From Parelaphostrongylus tenuis (Eukaryota; Nematoda; Chromadorea; Rhabditida; Metastrongylidae): DNA of 64,000 nucleotides. Every line of letters begins with the position of its first letter. Position 1 is the first letter of the stretch. The stretch spans positions 1 through 64,000 of the forward strand of contig JAHQIW010000392.1 in assembly GCA_019055375.1 (NCBI GenBank), read 5' to 3'. The notes below the pieces were generated by a model. That model ran no database searches. It worked only from the letters and a program-made list of their open reading frames with translations, and was not told the origin of the DNA. Position numbers and translations under genes: made by a program. Shown piece after piece: positions 35,488-46,980 of this stretch.

Positions 35488-36645
35488 CGTAGCACATATG
35501 ACATCTTTTTTCAAAGAAAAAAATCCCAGATTATAGGGCACATCGCGCGCAGTCATCCTCCATAGAAAAGGTGACTGAAGGAATTTCCGTAGCTGTCACC
35601 GTATTTGCTGATTTAATGCTTTTCTACGTGCTCTTCACGAAAATCATCCTAATATCGAAGATTTTAGGTGAGGCACAGCCAGTTGAACAAGCAGGGTTCT
35701 GTGAGGCATTCTGTCACATGGAACACATCCAAACTGTGTCACGAGTCATTGAAGTCTGTTGAAAATATTGCATGTCCCTTGTTTTCAACCTTTGTTGACC
35801 ATGAGGCAGCGTTTGACAACGTCGAAACGCATGCAATTCTGTCAGCGCTCGTTGACCAAAGTGTAAAGTCGTCCAGTATAGAAGCCCAATCTCACTGCTA
35901 TCAAAACTGCATCACAAAATTACGGCTTTTTCATCGACTCTCCACCATATTTATAGAAAAGGGGTTCGGCAATGCGACATCATATCGCCTAAGCTGTTTA
36001 CTCCACTGCACTGCAGTGGGTGATGAAATCGCCCGATTTGAACGAAAAAGGCTTACGCATTGATGGCAAATTTCCATTAAACCTTCGTTTTGCGTACAAC
36101 ATGGTCATCTATGTGGAAAAGTACTAGTGGAATAGAGAGGATGCTCAAAGAACTCAATGAAGCGGGAAAAAGATTGGACGCATAAGCAGGACGAAAACAC
36201 GGTTCATGACGATCACATGGCTCCATGTTCAATATCTCAAAAAGTGACAAAAGATGTTTTCATCATGAAAATAGGCTTGTGTGCGTTACTAGTACTCAAA
36301 TTCGCAGCAAACTCATTTTCAAAGTGAGTTAACACATCAACTATTGATGCAATGCACCAGGAAGAAAATTTGATAAGCAGGATGCTAGTTCGATCCTTTC
36401 TCCCGACATTCTCTTGCAGTCATTCGACGAATGCCCGAGAGAACGCCTTAACTGGATTACTCATCGGGTGAGACGAGAATCGTCTCGGCGCGACATCTAT
36501 TAGAAAAGACGAGATCCTCAAGAAGCACCGAAACAGCACACAAGTTGTTCACAAACTTTTTCGGAGGTTGATTGTAACGAAACGAATCGAATGCAAAAGG
36601 TGCTGGGATCCGCACATGAAATATGGTGTAGGATCACTCAATAAA

Positions 36646-37699
36646 ATACTGTAAAGTGATAATAGTCATTTGTTTAGATTACATGCTATGTCTATGCTCA
36701 TTAGATCGTTATCAAAAGAAAGATCGTTTTAATTAGAATGGTGGCTCATGCAGTATGTGATGACATAAGTATCAATCTTTTCGCTGTATAGTTTTCATTT
36801 TCAGGGCAGAGATATGATCGATGCGACCTTAGCCTAAGCCTGAGCATCGGCCTAAACGAGTAGCAAAATATTGAGTTATTCCATAAATTCTTCCGTATTT
36901 CAACACTCTTGTCAATTCAAATGAAACTAATCTGAAGAAAACAAGAAATCAATAACATAATTAACATCGTGATCAATAATGACATGCAAACATTTACTGC
37001 GTAAAGACTGCAAGTCTTCCATCCAAAAATTATGGGGCAGACGTTAAAAAAATTTGATGAGATGGCTTTTGAGTCGTTTTAGTCCTTCCATTTTCTCACC
37101 GATAGAGGGCGCCAAAGAAATGTTATGATGGCAGCTCAGTTTTTCCCGAATGTGTGGAGTCGACTCCTTCATGTGAGGTGATCGGTCAATGTATGAGGTG
37201 TCCATCGAAGCATCACTTTGCCTATTTCTATTGCATGTCTAGCGATGGTGCTGCGTCCATAGTCTAGTGTCTTCCCAAGCCACAGGAACATTCTCCAACA
37301 TACCACAGCCTCTTAGCAATAATTCGATTTGGAATAGGAAGAAAAACTGAGTAAAGCAATAGTACGAAGATGAGAGTGGGGCAACTCATTATCTCTTATG
37401 TGTGAAGAAAAGCTATCTTTCTTTACACAGCTATACTGCTGTTGACATTCAGTCATTTGTAATAAGTTAAGCAAGGATTGTTGAGATACTGATCTCTTTG
37501 TTTTCGTGTTTTATTATGTACAATACACAAATGTTATAGTAGTGAATCGGAAGAGAAAACATTCAATGCATCGTCGAAAATAATGTTTCAAAGCGCAAGC
37601 GAAACCAAATCGTCTATAACTGTTACTATTACTTTTAGTCTTCTCGCTTTATCTGGCTCCAGTTACAGTTTCTTTTTCACCTGTGCAAATCCCTGTACT
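36646..37699. other. No recognisable feature
   Basis: AT-rich sequence without ORFs of note or identifiable repeats. Confidence 0.5.
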
Positions 37700-37900
37700 T
37701 TAAGCATTTGAGTTTTTTTTTCGATTGTAGATGATTTCGTCTTCTTCACGAACGTCATAGAATGCTGGTCGAGCACGTCTTCTTGCAGTATTAAGGATAA
37801 CCTTGCTGGAATGTTTCGTAAGACGTTCGTTACTGATTTCCAGAAAGTTTTTAGGGCAATGGGTCCAGTGCCACGGCGAGCCGCCCGAATAAATCATCTT
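37700..37900 (-). repeat. R3 repeat, minus-strand copy
   Basis: A 65-codon frame contains ILNTARRRARPAFYDVREED, the same peptide block as the plus-strand copies at 6,225 and 58,530. The upstream part reads HWTHCPKNFLEISNERL. Shared protein-level conservation across three copies suggests descent from a coding element. Confidence 0.6.
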
Positions 37901-38025
37901 TATGGTGAAAAGACGGCAGACATAGTTTCTCTCCTGTTATGCAACGAAATTCCAAACAGTTGAGTTTTCCCCGTTTTATTCTTTCCACTATATCGCTGAA
38001 AATTGTGATTATTATAGCTACTTAA

Positions 38026-38165
38026 GCGTGTGTGGCGTACTAGTTAGAGGTGCTATGCGACGCAAAGGTGGTCAGTGTTTCGATCCTACGTCGCTCAAGA
38101 GTCAACAAGCTTTTCATGTCTCCGAGGTCCGTAAATCGGTTCCAGACTTGCAGGATAGTAGATTG
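38026..38165 (+). repeat. SINE S1, 5' half
   Basis: Begins GCGTGTGTGGCGTACTAGTT with GTGTTTCGATCCTACGTCGC as box B, then CCGAGGTCCGTAAATCGG from the body. It ends before the conserved 3' part. Confidence 0.65.
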
Positions 38166-39019
38166 CATCATTACTTTTTTCTGATAGACAGTTCGAAAGT
38201 TGGTAGTATCACTATTTATAGTATATCAGTAATGCAGTACAATAACTCAATACAGTAATACAGAACACCACTACAATAATAATACAGTGGTTGACATTTC
38301 GACGAGTCTCGCCTTCTTCATAGCTCGGACAAGTCATAATGATTTGCAGTTCACCCAGTCAAACACTTTCGCAACTCCGATAGAAAAGAATTAAGTAAGA
38401 AATAAGTTTTGGATAGAATAGTAGAGAGCTTCATTTTAGAACACACATAGTTTATCCTTACAGCCGATTTTAAGCCTTTTATGAGGTCTGTTACGGCACT
38501 CACAGTTTAGATGTTTCACGTCTCTCAATCGTTCATTGGAGAAGGCCGTTCAGATTCAATACACGGGTATAGCGGCACTTGATTAGGCCAGGAAGATTAG
38601 TCTGAGGCATGGTGCGAGGTCACGTGTGATTGCGAGACATCTCTCTGTGCGATTCATTTTTGGACTTACTAAGTATCGAGCACAGCATCATCTAGAGACT
38701 TACCGATTGGTCATATTCCAAAAAAACATTCAAACTTATGGCATAAATTGCCGTATTAACTTGAAATCCCTCCCTCAATTGTTACTCTGATTATTAGGTG
38801 CGGAAAAATTGTGATAATTTTATATCTTATTAATTTTAGCTTCAATATAATATTTATAATTGCTGCAGATAATTTTATCAAATTCTCTATTCAATTTCGG
38901 TACAGAACCTGTTTTATTTAATTGTCTATTTCCAGACGTGCTCAATTTGTGGATCGTAAATTTCAAGTATTGTAGTAGTTGAGTTACACAAGACAATAAT
39001 CAAAACCAGTCTAAATTCT

Positions 39020-39211
39020 GTTTATTTTGACTGCCAGCAGTGGTATGATGTTATAGTACACCCAATGTGTGGAGTGCTGTGCAAAAACGTTTTGCGTCAG
39101 CCGGGATTCGAACCCAGATCTCACTCTTCCGGGAGCGTATGCTAACCGTTGCACTACCGACGCTCGTTTTGCGGAAAGAGTGAGATCTGGGTTCGAATCC
39201 CGGCTGACGCA
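39020..39211 (-). repeat. SINE S2 with cloverleaf head, ending in a palindrome
   Basis: On the minus strand the head 39,163-39,094 folds as a tRNA-like cloverleaf: the 7-bp acceptor arm pairs fully (one G-T), the D arm is GTGC/GCAT, the anticodon stem CGCTC/GAGTG, and the T arm CTGGG/CCCGG with loop TTCGAAT. The anticodon loop has 6 bases instead of 7, so it is not called as a tRNA gene. The S2 body (TTTTTGCACAGCACTCCACA, ACATCATACCACTGCTGGC) continues to about 39,020. At 39,174-39,211 the 3' half of the head is repeated in inverted orientation with near identity. Confidence 0.8.
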
Positions 39212-39231
39212 AATAATCAAAATGACCGATA

Positions 39232-40080
39232 TTGTTTAAATCAACTGATTTCAAACCACCATGTTTCTGCAGAGCCGTGAAACCTTTCAAAGAGACTGGA
39301 AGAACTGAGGATCGTCCTCGAAAAGGTCGTCCAACCACCTCGTACACTATGGAAAACATTCCGAAAATCCGTTGGCAAGTTCGACTAAATCGGAAACGCT
39401 TGCTAAAAAATAGCTCGGGAAGCTCGGAATCAGCGAATGGCTCGTTACAAATATTGTCAAAAATAAGGTGAAGCTGCGCAGCTAGGAAACCGCTCGTGTT
39501 CACTCTTCAGGTAAAGAGTTGGAAGAAAAATAGTTATCATACGTTTGTCAAAGCGCTCGTTTGATAGCTGTTGCTCGCTTGTCAAAGGTGCTTCTTACAG
39601 AAGAGAAGATGCATACGATCGAATTAGCTTTGGAGTATTCAACACTTTGGCCCCAGCGGATTTACGCTTCAGCAAGACTGAGCTCCTGCGTGTTCCGTCC
39701 GCTCAACTATTGCCATCTGCCTCCGTGTTTATAGCGCTAGGACATTTTGCCGTCAAACTCTCCTGATCTCAACCCATTGGATCACTTCGTGTGATCTATA
39801 CTAGTGGAAAAGTTTCGGCTACTCGCTACATTAACGTAGACGCGTTAAGAACGGCTTTGACGCGCGCTCGGGACGAAATTACGGTGGCAACGTGTGCGAG
39901 CATCGTTAGAAATTTTTGTAAGCGACTTCGCAATTGTATACAGACCAAAAGGTTTATTCTTAGAATTGCTGATCGATTAAACGTAATTAATCCTTCAACT
40001 GAATGAATTCATTTGTTTATGCAGGATTTCTTTTACTGTTGGACCATCTGAAAAGATTATAGGAACTTTTTCTGCATGTC
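39232..40080 (+). pseudogene. Tc1/mariner-type transposase relic, internally deleted and frameshifted
   Basis: The first part encodes a helix-turn-helix segment (AVKPFKETGRTEDRPRKG with NIPKIRW). After a frame change the middle has TEEKMHTIE, the equivalent of the DEK/FTIE block with the catalytic Asp lost. A large piece is missing before NSPDLNPLDHFV at about 39,765, the block holding the third catalytic Asp. The C-terminus VDALRTALTRARDEI and ASIVRNFCKRLRNCI is well kept. It differs from the 11,645 copy and belongs to another subfamily. A 3' end CTGTTGGACCATCTGAAAA is plausible, but no matching inverted repeat was found on the left, where the S2 SINE abuts. Confidence 0.85.
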
Positions 40081-40145
40081 ATATGTATATGTATATATAT
40101 ATATATATATAAATATATTATATACATACATATATACATGTATAC
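40081..40145. repeat. TA/CATA microsatellite
   Basis: Imperfect TATATG and TATATA repeats directly follow the transposase relic. Confidence 0.9.
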
Positions 40146-40779
40146 TAGTGTGATATTACTTTTAAAAGTTTTATCTGTTACATGTTGTTCGTCTTAGTCA
40201 AACAACATTGATCGTTCATTGAAATAAATCAGTCGTGTCAATGCGTTGGCACAAGAAGAAAGGACACCAACAAGATCACAGTCCCACGTGTCTGTCGAGC
40301 GAGCAAGCAAGCGCACTTATAATCTTCCCAAAGAAGTCAAGGAAAGCGCTGGAACCTCTGCACTTCTGGCATGAAGCTCCATTCTTCTCAACTCCCGTGG
40401 TATAAGGGTAATCACAGTAGGCTTGTAGTGACCAGCACAAGTCTTCTTAAGTGGGTTCTTGGTGACTCGAATCAAATTCAAAGTCGTGCATAGCAAGCAC
40501 ACTCTGATCACGATGAGAAAGTCGACTATGAGAAAATTAAGACTTAAGAAAACATTAGCTCTACAATCCAAGAACCCAGCGATTTTTTCAATGTCATGGA
40601 ATTTTTGAGTAGGATTAGGATGCACGAAGAAAAAGCGAAGTAATGACCTATCTTAGGTTAACTAACTGAGTACTCAAAAAGTCATGTGGAGCCGAAAGCT
40701 TTTCTGAGTCGAAAACTGATAACATACGAAAATAAAAACGCATTATAGAAAGCGAAAATGGTCAAGAAGTTGAGCAGAA

Positions 40780-40930
40780 GTAGATTATGCTCCAGGAGAA
40801 TGCAAGCGCCCTCGTGGAAGACGACCCAAAGAATGGGTGGACATGTCTGTGGCTAATGTCAATTATCTGCATCTGCAGATGGTAACGAGCATGGAATCAT
40901 CGAATTGTCCTCGCGTGCGTCACCATGCCT
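40780..40930 (+). pseudogene. Retrotransposon ORF 3' fragment
   Basis: Translation gives ECKRPRGRRPKEWVDM then HLQMVTS, matching the arginine/proline-rich GRPPxRW segment near the C-terminus of RTE-type ORF2 proteins. Only about 50 codons remain. It lies 0.5 kb upstream of the longer copy in the same orientation. Confidence 0.6.
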
Positions 40931-41439
40931 AAAGCAGACCACCACCACAGATAACATTGTGCGAGAGAAAGTAATAGTAATTATGCTGGCGCTCACATTA
41001 CCAGTGAGGACGGGACGGACGTCCAAGTATCCAACTAAGCATCTGTGTTGCGCTGAATTCGCGCACTTTCTTTTCTAAGAGTCAACTTAGCCAAAAGTTT
41101 GTATTATAGGGGCTGTGAGCGCATGAGATGCACATAGAAGTGCCCATATAGATGAGCTTTTTCTTCATCCTTTGGGAGACTGGCAAATTACTCGTGTGCA
41201 CCTACCAGCCCTATGGGAATAGAACAACTAAATACAGGAAACAAAGTGGGTTTTATTCTCGTGACCCTAGAAAATCCCCAGATACGCAAAATTTGAGATG
41301 AACGTGTGGAGAAGCTGCTAAGATCTATCAGAACATAACTAGGGTACGAAAATAGCCACGGACTAACGTGAGGATTTGTGCCTATAAAGGGCGTACACTA
41401 TTGCACGAATTTATCTTTAGTGGATCTAGTAATACAGAC

Positions 41440-43735
41440 AAGAAGGTTAAGTGTGACGTCATTGGCGTGGCAGAAACAAAAGGACTCCATCCATGTCACT
41501 CTGCCTATCACCTCGTAGAAGAAGTGATTTTTGGTACGTGGTAGTAGAGGTAACGGCCATGTTGATGTTCTTGTCAAAACAAATTTAACCACAAACGTCG
41601 ATTCCTCAGAACACCTAACCCGGATCGGAAGCTTTGGACTGATAAGATATGAATCGATGCCGACTTTGACCATTTTTCCTGTTTGCACGTCAACAAAACA
41701 TGACTGAAACAATGTCCAACAGTTCTGTATGGAGTTAGTAAAGTTCTTTAGAGAAGGCCATGTAATCTTTGAGGTCATCAATCGGCATTTTACGCAAAAA
41801 TTGGATCCATTATAAAGTAACAACACAATAGCGACACATCGAGACCAATGGCTTAGAGAGGAGCGAACAAGGTGATGAGCTGTTAAAATTATCATGGCTC
41901 CCGTGAACCATCCATTTTAACTCACAGTTTGAGAAGTGCGATTCCAAATGGCCGACGTGGGAGTCTTCGAGTAAAGAGCACTTATAAATAATGGATAATT
42001 CAGTCAACTTAGTCAATCAAAGGTTATACCCAACAGATGTCACCATTGATCTAAATCCTGTACGAGATTAGACCATCGCCCACTTCGCTCAGAATTCCCT
42101 TTTTCGTGAAATCAGAGAAAGATTCTAATTCAAAAAAACAAAGTTCTCAAATTATTATAGATTAGAATCTATACAAATCATCAGTCGGTTATTGCGAGGA
42201 CATCATCATTAACAACTTTAACAAGGAATACGACCTCGTTGTCCAATATTCTCACATTAGTGCTGTGGATGCCGGGAGTTTGAAATGGCCGAAAGGCGTT
42301 TACCTCCAAAAACAGTGGAGCTGATAGGCAAGAGTGAAAGCACACTAACCACATGCAGCCAGCAGCTTACGCCTGAATTGGAGAATCCTGAGGAGAGAAG
42401 AGGGAAGCAAATATGACTTAAGTTGTAGAAGCCGGAAACAGCGCTCACAATGTCCAACGATGCTTCATAAGTTACAAAGCCAAAGCTATTATACCAACAC
42501 CCTGATGAATTTCAGTCAGTTTGCGAAAAGGCATTGGAGAAAATCAACAACAATCACTGTTCAAAATATTCAATACTTAAGCTTCCTACCGATAAACGAA
42601 ACAAAGAATAAATATGCCGTCTTACTTGATCCGCTTTTCGAAATTCGGAATGCCAGTTCTCCAACGAAGAAGTGAATGACAGCTGCTTGAACTCCTGAAA
42701 GAACTTCTACCAGCTCAGACCAGCATACTGACTCTACTCTCACCTCACCACCTGTCAGATTATAAGGTTTCTAATCGATGAAAGCCAGTGATAGAGTATT
42801 AATGTTCAAAAAGGGAGACATTCACGACATCGCCAACTATCGCCCAATCTACTTGCTGTCTGTTGTCTATGAACTCTTCGCTCGAGATTTTTTATTAGGG
42901 ATTGACAAAAGATTCGGCTGCATGCACCTCTTAGAGCATGCAGGGCTTTGAAAAATTTCAATAGGGATGAACATATTTGCACAATGACAAGACCACTAAA
43001 CTTTTTCGAGGGTACAAGATACCGCTCCGTCTCACTTTCATCTGTTTCAAGAAGGTCTTTGACTCCGTTGAAACTGAAGCAGTCATAAAGGTGAGCGATT
43101 AGGGCGTTTCCATCCAGTACATAAAGATTTTTTGTGAGCTATACAAACATTTCACAATCAGATAGTCTTTATTTTATAGCAGTAATTAGCACCGACGCAA
43201 AAAGTTTGACAGGAAGAAACAGTCTCGCCAAAATTATTCAATTTCAGAATATCACGCGAACTTTAGAATAGGAAACTGAGGTGGAAATCGATGGTCGGTA
43301 TTTTTACCATCATCGCTTTGCTGATGACATCGTTCTTATATTACCAGCATCAGCCAGGCGAAGCAAATGTTGATCGTTTTCGACAATGCTTCTAGTGACT
43401 GCCACATAGTAAATCTCACAAAAACGATGTTCATAAGAAATAGATTTGCCTTAGTATCCCGTAACCACGCCAACGAATGAATATCTCGAAATGCATCAAT
43501 AACGTCCATTTGGGTTGGGAAGTCAATATGATGAACGACGCAGCTTTGAAATCGAGCAGGAGGAAGCGACCGTCTTGGGGAGCGCTTACGAACGTCGAGG
43601 ATCTAGTGAAGGGAACAAACGTTCAACTCCGCGACCACCTTCTTGTCGACTTAACAATTATCCCTGATAAGGATGTAACATGTTTCGAGCTGTTAAGCTC
43701 TAGAAACTGTTAAGGCTATACAGGCGTCTGTCTCG
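41440..43735 (+). mobile_element. RTE-type non-LTR retrotransposon, long decayed copy
   Basis: The parts are collinear with an RTE ORF2. Endonuclease: CDVIGVAETKGLHP at about 41,450, then an equivalent of VLVNTS and the region opposite the long antisense frame 41,398-41,895. [21 protein letters not shown] at about 42,810, the F-D-S-V-E-T-E region at about 43,060, and FADDIVLI at 43,317-43,340 with both catalytic aspartates kept. Thumb and 3' domain: VHLGWEVNMMNDAALKSSRR and WGALTNVEDLVKGTN at 43,500-43,620. Many frameshifts and stops break it. It is a different subfamily from the 34,390 copy, and no 3' end was located after 43,735. Confidence 0.86.
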
Positions 43736-44165
43736 CCTCATTGGGGCTCATCAGTAGCATCCTCTCTCGGTTCAGCAGATTCCCTGAGGCTAAATAATCC
43801 TCTATAAAGGATTCGACGCCGAGTGATAAATCACCCTGAGTTAGATGATGGAAATACCTGACACTGTGGTGACCAGCAGTCGGGCTTGTAGCTTTCACAA
43901 TGTTTCATAGCAAAAATTATTCCTAACTCAACGTATGCATCAGAAATATGATCGCTACGTAAGCAGAATGAAAGATCACTTGGCGTTATTGAACATGCAG
44001 TTGAGAGGTCAATGAAAGAGTATTCCTTATTTCAGTAGTTTCTTTAAGAAATAGATGTGAGATTGTTAACGGTAGTTATTATTGAACACACTAATATATT
44101 ATTAGGTCTTCCCCTAAGCTTGACCTAGAACAATAAGCACCAAATTAAATAATCAAAAGTGAATA

Positions 44166-44806
44166 AAATTGCTTAACAACACCACTCAAAGTATGCGCCA
44201 TCAACCTAAACACATTTCTGTCATCTCTCAAGTAAAAAATCAATGCCGCGCTCACAGAACTTGCCTTCCTTCGATTCAAAGAAAGTTGTCAATCCTAGAC
44301 GCAAATGATTGATGCCTCGGGACTTCTTCTTGCTCAGGAAGTGATTCAGCAACTGAAGAAGTGATAGTCAGACGGCGAGAAGTCAGGACTGTACGACGAA
44401 TGATCCAGCGACTCCCAGCACAGTTCGATCAACTTCCTCTTTGTCAATTTGGCAACATGCAGCCTTGCGTTGTCTTGAAGCGGCATGAGATTGCGACGAC
44501 TTCATGTTGGCGTTGCTGGCGTGAAACTCATTAAAGAACCGAAACTCTGCTCGCCTGGACACAATTTCTTAGGCCTTTACACGATTGATGTCCTTAAAGG
44601 CGGTTTGTGCAACGCGACCCAATTCGCACCCGTAAAGCAGCAAATTGCGATAAAGGCTTATTGAGCGGCCATGATGCGGCAAGTATAAACAATTTTGGTG
44701 CCAAAGAGAAGATCAAAAAATTGCGGTATTGAGTTGCTACCTGGGAGATGACAGAAGTGTGTACAGGCTAATGAAGCATTCTCTGAATGGTGTTGTTAAG
44801 CAATTT
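44166..44806 (-). mobile_element. Mariner deletion derivative with long inverted ends
   Basis: On the minus strand the start encodes LLLYGCELGRVAQTAF and FKDINRVK (N-terminal helix-turn-helix). The frame then jumps to LQDNARLHVAKL, SPDFSPSDYHFF and the C-terminal RGIDFLLER block. The two aspartates of the last motifs (44,472 and 44,367) are exactly 35 codons apart, as in D-D-34-D mariners, while the first catalytic Asp is deleted. Ends 44,166-44,231 and 44,741-44,806 are inverted repeats at roughly 80% identity, and similarity continues to about 87 bp. The left arm includes the C-terminal codons of the transposase. The 641-bp length fits a non-autonomous derivative. Confidence 0.85.
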
Positions 44807-44870
44807 CAATTAATTCTGGTTAATAAATTTGATGTTTACTGCTTTCGCGCCAAAACCTATGAGAAAGCTT

Positions 44871-45400
44871 AATTTAATGGCTGACGTTTCGGCAATATCG
44901 CCTTCTTCAGGACGTCGAATAATCAAATTGAATTCACAATCTACTCCTCCAAACACTTATGTAACCCTAGCAAAAAAAAGCATGAGAAACAATTCGCACA
45001 TTAAACAGCTTCGTTTTGAAATACTCACCGTTTCGTTGTTCTAAGCTTTCTAATTATTTATTGCATAGAAACAGCACAGAGTAGTGCGTAAGGCAGAATT
45101 TTGCCTAACTCAGGCGATAAGAAAAAATTAACCTGAGTTACGGCTCGAGGATTCGAATGATTACATTAGTCTGCTTCTTGGTCTCTAACCTCACAGCGAC
45201 ATCTCTGCTATGAATGATTGATAGACTCAAAACAAAATGGTAAGTTTTTTCAAGAAGAAACTGAATGCTGTGTGTTCTGTTTATTACGTTTGTTTTTGCT
45301 AGGGTCACGAAAGTTTCTACTGAAGAGACTGCGTTTCAATCTGAGCACTTTGGGGTTTGAAGGAGGTGATAGCGCCGAAACGTCAGCCATTCTATAAAAA
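44871..45400. repeat. Inverted pair of hammerhead-like tips, possibly Penelope-type relic
   Basis: TGGCTGACGTTTCGGC at 44,874 and its reverse complement GCCGAAACGTCAGCCA near 45,375-45,393 face each other. Just inside, GTAACCCTAGCAAAAA (44,960) is mirrored by TTTTTGCTAGGGTCACG (45,295). Read outward from the centre, the left tip (minus strand) is CTGAAGAAGGC, a short loop, GCC then GAAAC, a hammerhead-like core with one extra A. The right tip is decayed. Penelope-like elements are known to carry hammerhead motifs in their terminal repeats; membership is inference and no RT/GIY-YIG coding is present. Confidence 0.45.
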
Positions 45401-46424
45401 ATGCCCTATAATTATGTAATCAGTTATGACTAGTGTTAACAACCTCCCATCTGCTTATCGAATAAAGAAGTGAATTATTTAGTCTTTGCCGAGATTAATA
45501 GAGAGTCGATGAGAGAAAACATTTGAAGTTGCTAGTTGAAGTACTGACTATCGAAAATCAAGGACGCTGCTCTATATTAACGAGAGTCAATACAGACTGA
45601 ATTCCTCGGAATTTCAAGCGTACCACAAGAAGACCACCGATCTAATAGTCTACTTTCTTCATAAAAAGCCTAGAAAAAAGAAATAGAGTTCACGAATTCT
45701 CTAGAGTGAGAAAGACTTGTTGGACTAATTTAGCACGAGAGAGGTAAACAGTAGTTTTGATGGCAACTGCTTAAGTCACTTAACGATCCTCGAAGTAACA
45801 GGTAAATCAGATGCTCTTCGTTTCACGGATAACTTATTACCTCTCTAGGTAGTGGCAACAAAACAGAAACGATGCTCATTGAACTTAACGGAGCAGAAAA
45901 AAAGATTGCATTGCGCATAATGGGAAAGGTCATCCCCTTTATGAATAATCTATTGCGAAGTTGAACAAATCGAATTGGAAAATTCTCTGATAAAGAAAGA
46001 AGATCCCGATTATGAGGCATCTATGTGTACCTCGAACGTTGAATAAACGCGGAAACGACGTGAAGAAAGAATAAGCCAGTAGGATAGCATATTGGGTAGC
46101 AATCAAATCTCTCAAAAATTCCACCGATCAATTAACAATCCTAGAACTTCACTCTCGTCTTTTCAGTTTCATAGACCTCTCAGCTCTCTGTAATACAGCA
46201 CAGATTTGGGACGACACTTCAGCCACGTCAAGAAGTCTGCACACTGATCATAAAATTCTTGCACGATGTCTACTGAAAATCGACGCTGCCCGCAATGTAC
46301 AGCGGAATGTGTAGCTCTCATATTCAAAGCTTACTCAACCTTTCTGATCCAGGAGAATATACATTGATAGGAAAAAACGGTTTTTTCTCACTAGAAGGGA
46401 GCAAATGAAAAACCGATCTTCTCA
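45401..46424. other. No recognisable feature
   Basis: Short frames only (65 and 61 codons on minus), no motif or repeat recognised. Confidence 0.45.
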
Positions 46425-46600
46425 TTCGTTGAAGAGAAGCTTTCCATAGAAGTGTTAGTAACTATTCAAAAGCTGAGTTTTGACGCTACAGCCCCATGTC
46501 GACGATTTTTCAAAACATCCCTTCTTAACGCTGTAGCATCCAGATTAAGAAATTTGTTTAAACTCACCTTTCTCCTTCATTTTTACCACGTATATAATTC
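46425..46600. repeat. F3 foldback arm
   Basis: AGTAACTATTCAAAAGCTGA, AACGCTGTAGCATCC and TTTGTTTAAACTC align with the left arms of the F3 copies at 9,480 and 15,975. No right arm is seen within 500 bp. Confidence 0.55.
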
Positions 46601-46806
46601 GCTGGAAGCAGAAAAGCATATAAATGTGTAGAGAATGTTTCGTAGTATCTTAGTGAATAATTTTACATGAAGTATCCTTCAAAACAGAGGAGAATTTCTA
46701 GCTAATTAATAATATAACGATAATTCCGTCTCACAGCACCTCTGCCATGTCCCTTGCTATAGCCATCGCCCCGCGTAGGCAGTGACCTGCCCGTATCCGA
46801 ACTCAC

Positions 46807-46980
46807 CAGAAGATAATCATTTATTTGAGAGGTGTGGCGATAAATAATTTTCATTCTGAAACGACGCAGTGGTCTGTCAAATGGATCATTTGAGCGATTT
46901 TTCAATACATATTCACGATTTTGTTGCCGATTGTCGATGACGATAACCATTAAAACGCTGACTGGCCGTTTCGTTCGCAT
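46807..46980 (-). CDS. Possible first exon, unidentified protein
   Basis: A minus-strand ATG opens a frame of 58 codons ending at a strong GTGAGT donor-like sequence (46,806-46,801). The frame runs on to 92 codons if unspliced. The peptide is basic, with VLMVIVIDN and FRMKIIYRHT segments and no recognised domain. No upstream promoter or downstream exon can be tied to it, so it may be chance. Confidence 0.18.

Larger units (their letters stand above)
34390..36645 (+). mobile_element. RTE-type non-LTR retrotransposon, 5'-truncated and frameshifted
   Basis: In order the copy shows the C-terminal part of an apurinic-type endonuclease (34,411-34,866), a decayed linker, a reverse-transcriptase region with EAQPVEQAGFCEAF (from about 35,670), TFVDHEAAFDNVET and ELNEAGKR (about 36,150), and a 3' end at GTGCTGGGATCCGCAC (about 36,600) followed by CAATAAAAT. 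The catalytic YADD-type box reads FAYN at 36,089-36,100, so both aspartates are lost. A TA microsatellite at 35,464-35,487 interrupts the linker. The order matches RTE-clade ORF2. The N-terminal half of the endonuclease is missing. Confidence 0.88.

Noticed and set aside
39094..39163. tRNA gene on the minus strand
   Set aside because: The cloverleaf pairs well, but the anticodon loop has six bases and a SINE body follows directly, so it is treated as a tRNA-derived SINE head.
39051..39503. 150-codon minus-strand frame
   Set aside because: Runs across the S2 palindrome and the antisense of a transposase relic.
41398..41895. 165-codon minus-strand frame
   Set aside because: It is antisense to the endonuclease part of the RTE-type copy, whose plus-strand motifs are recognisable.
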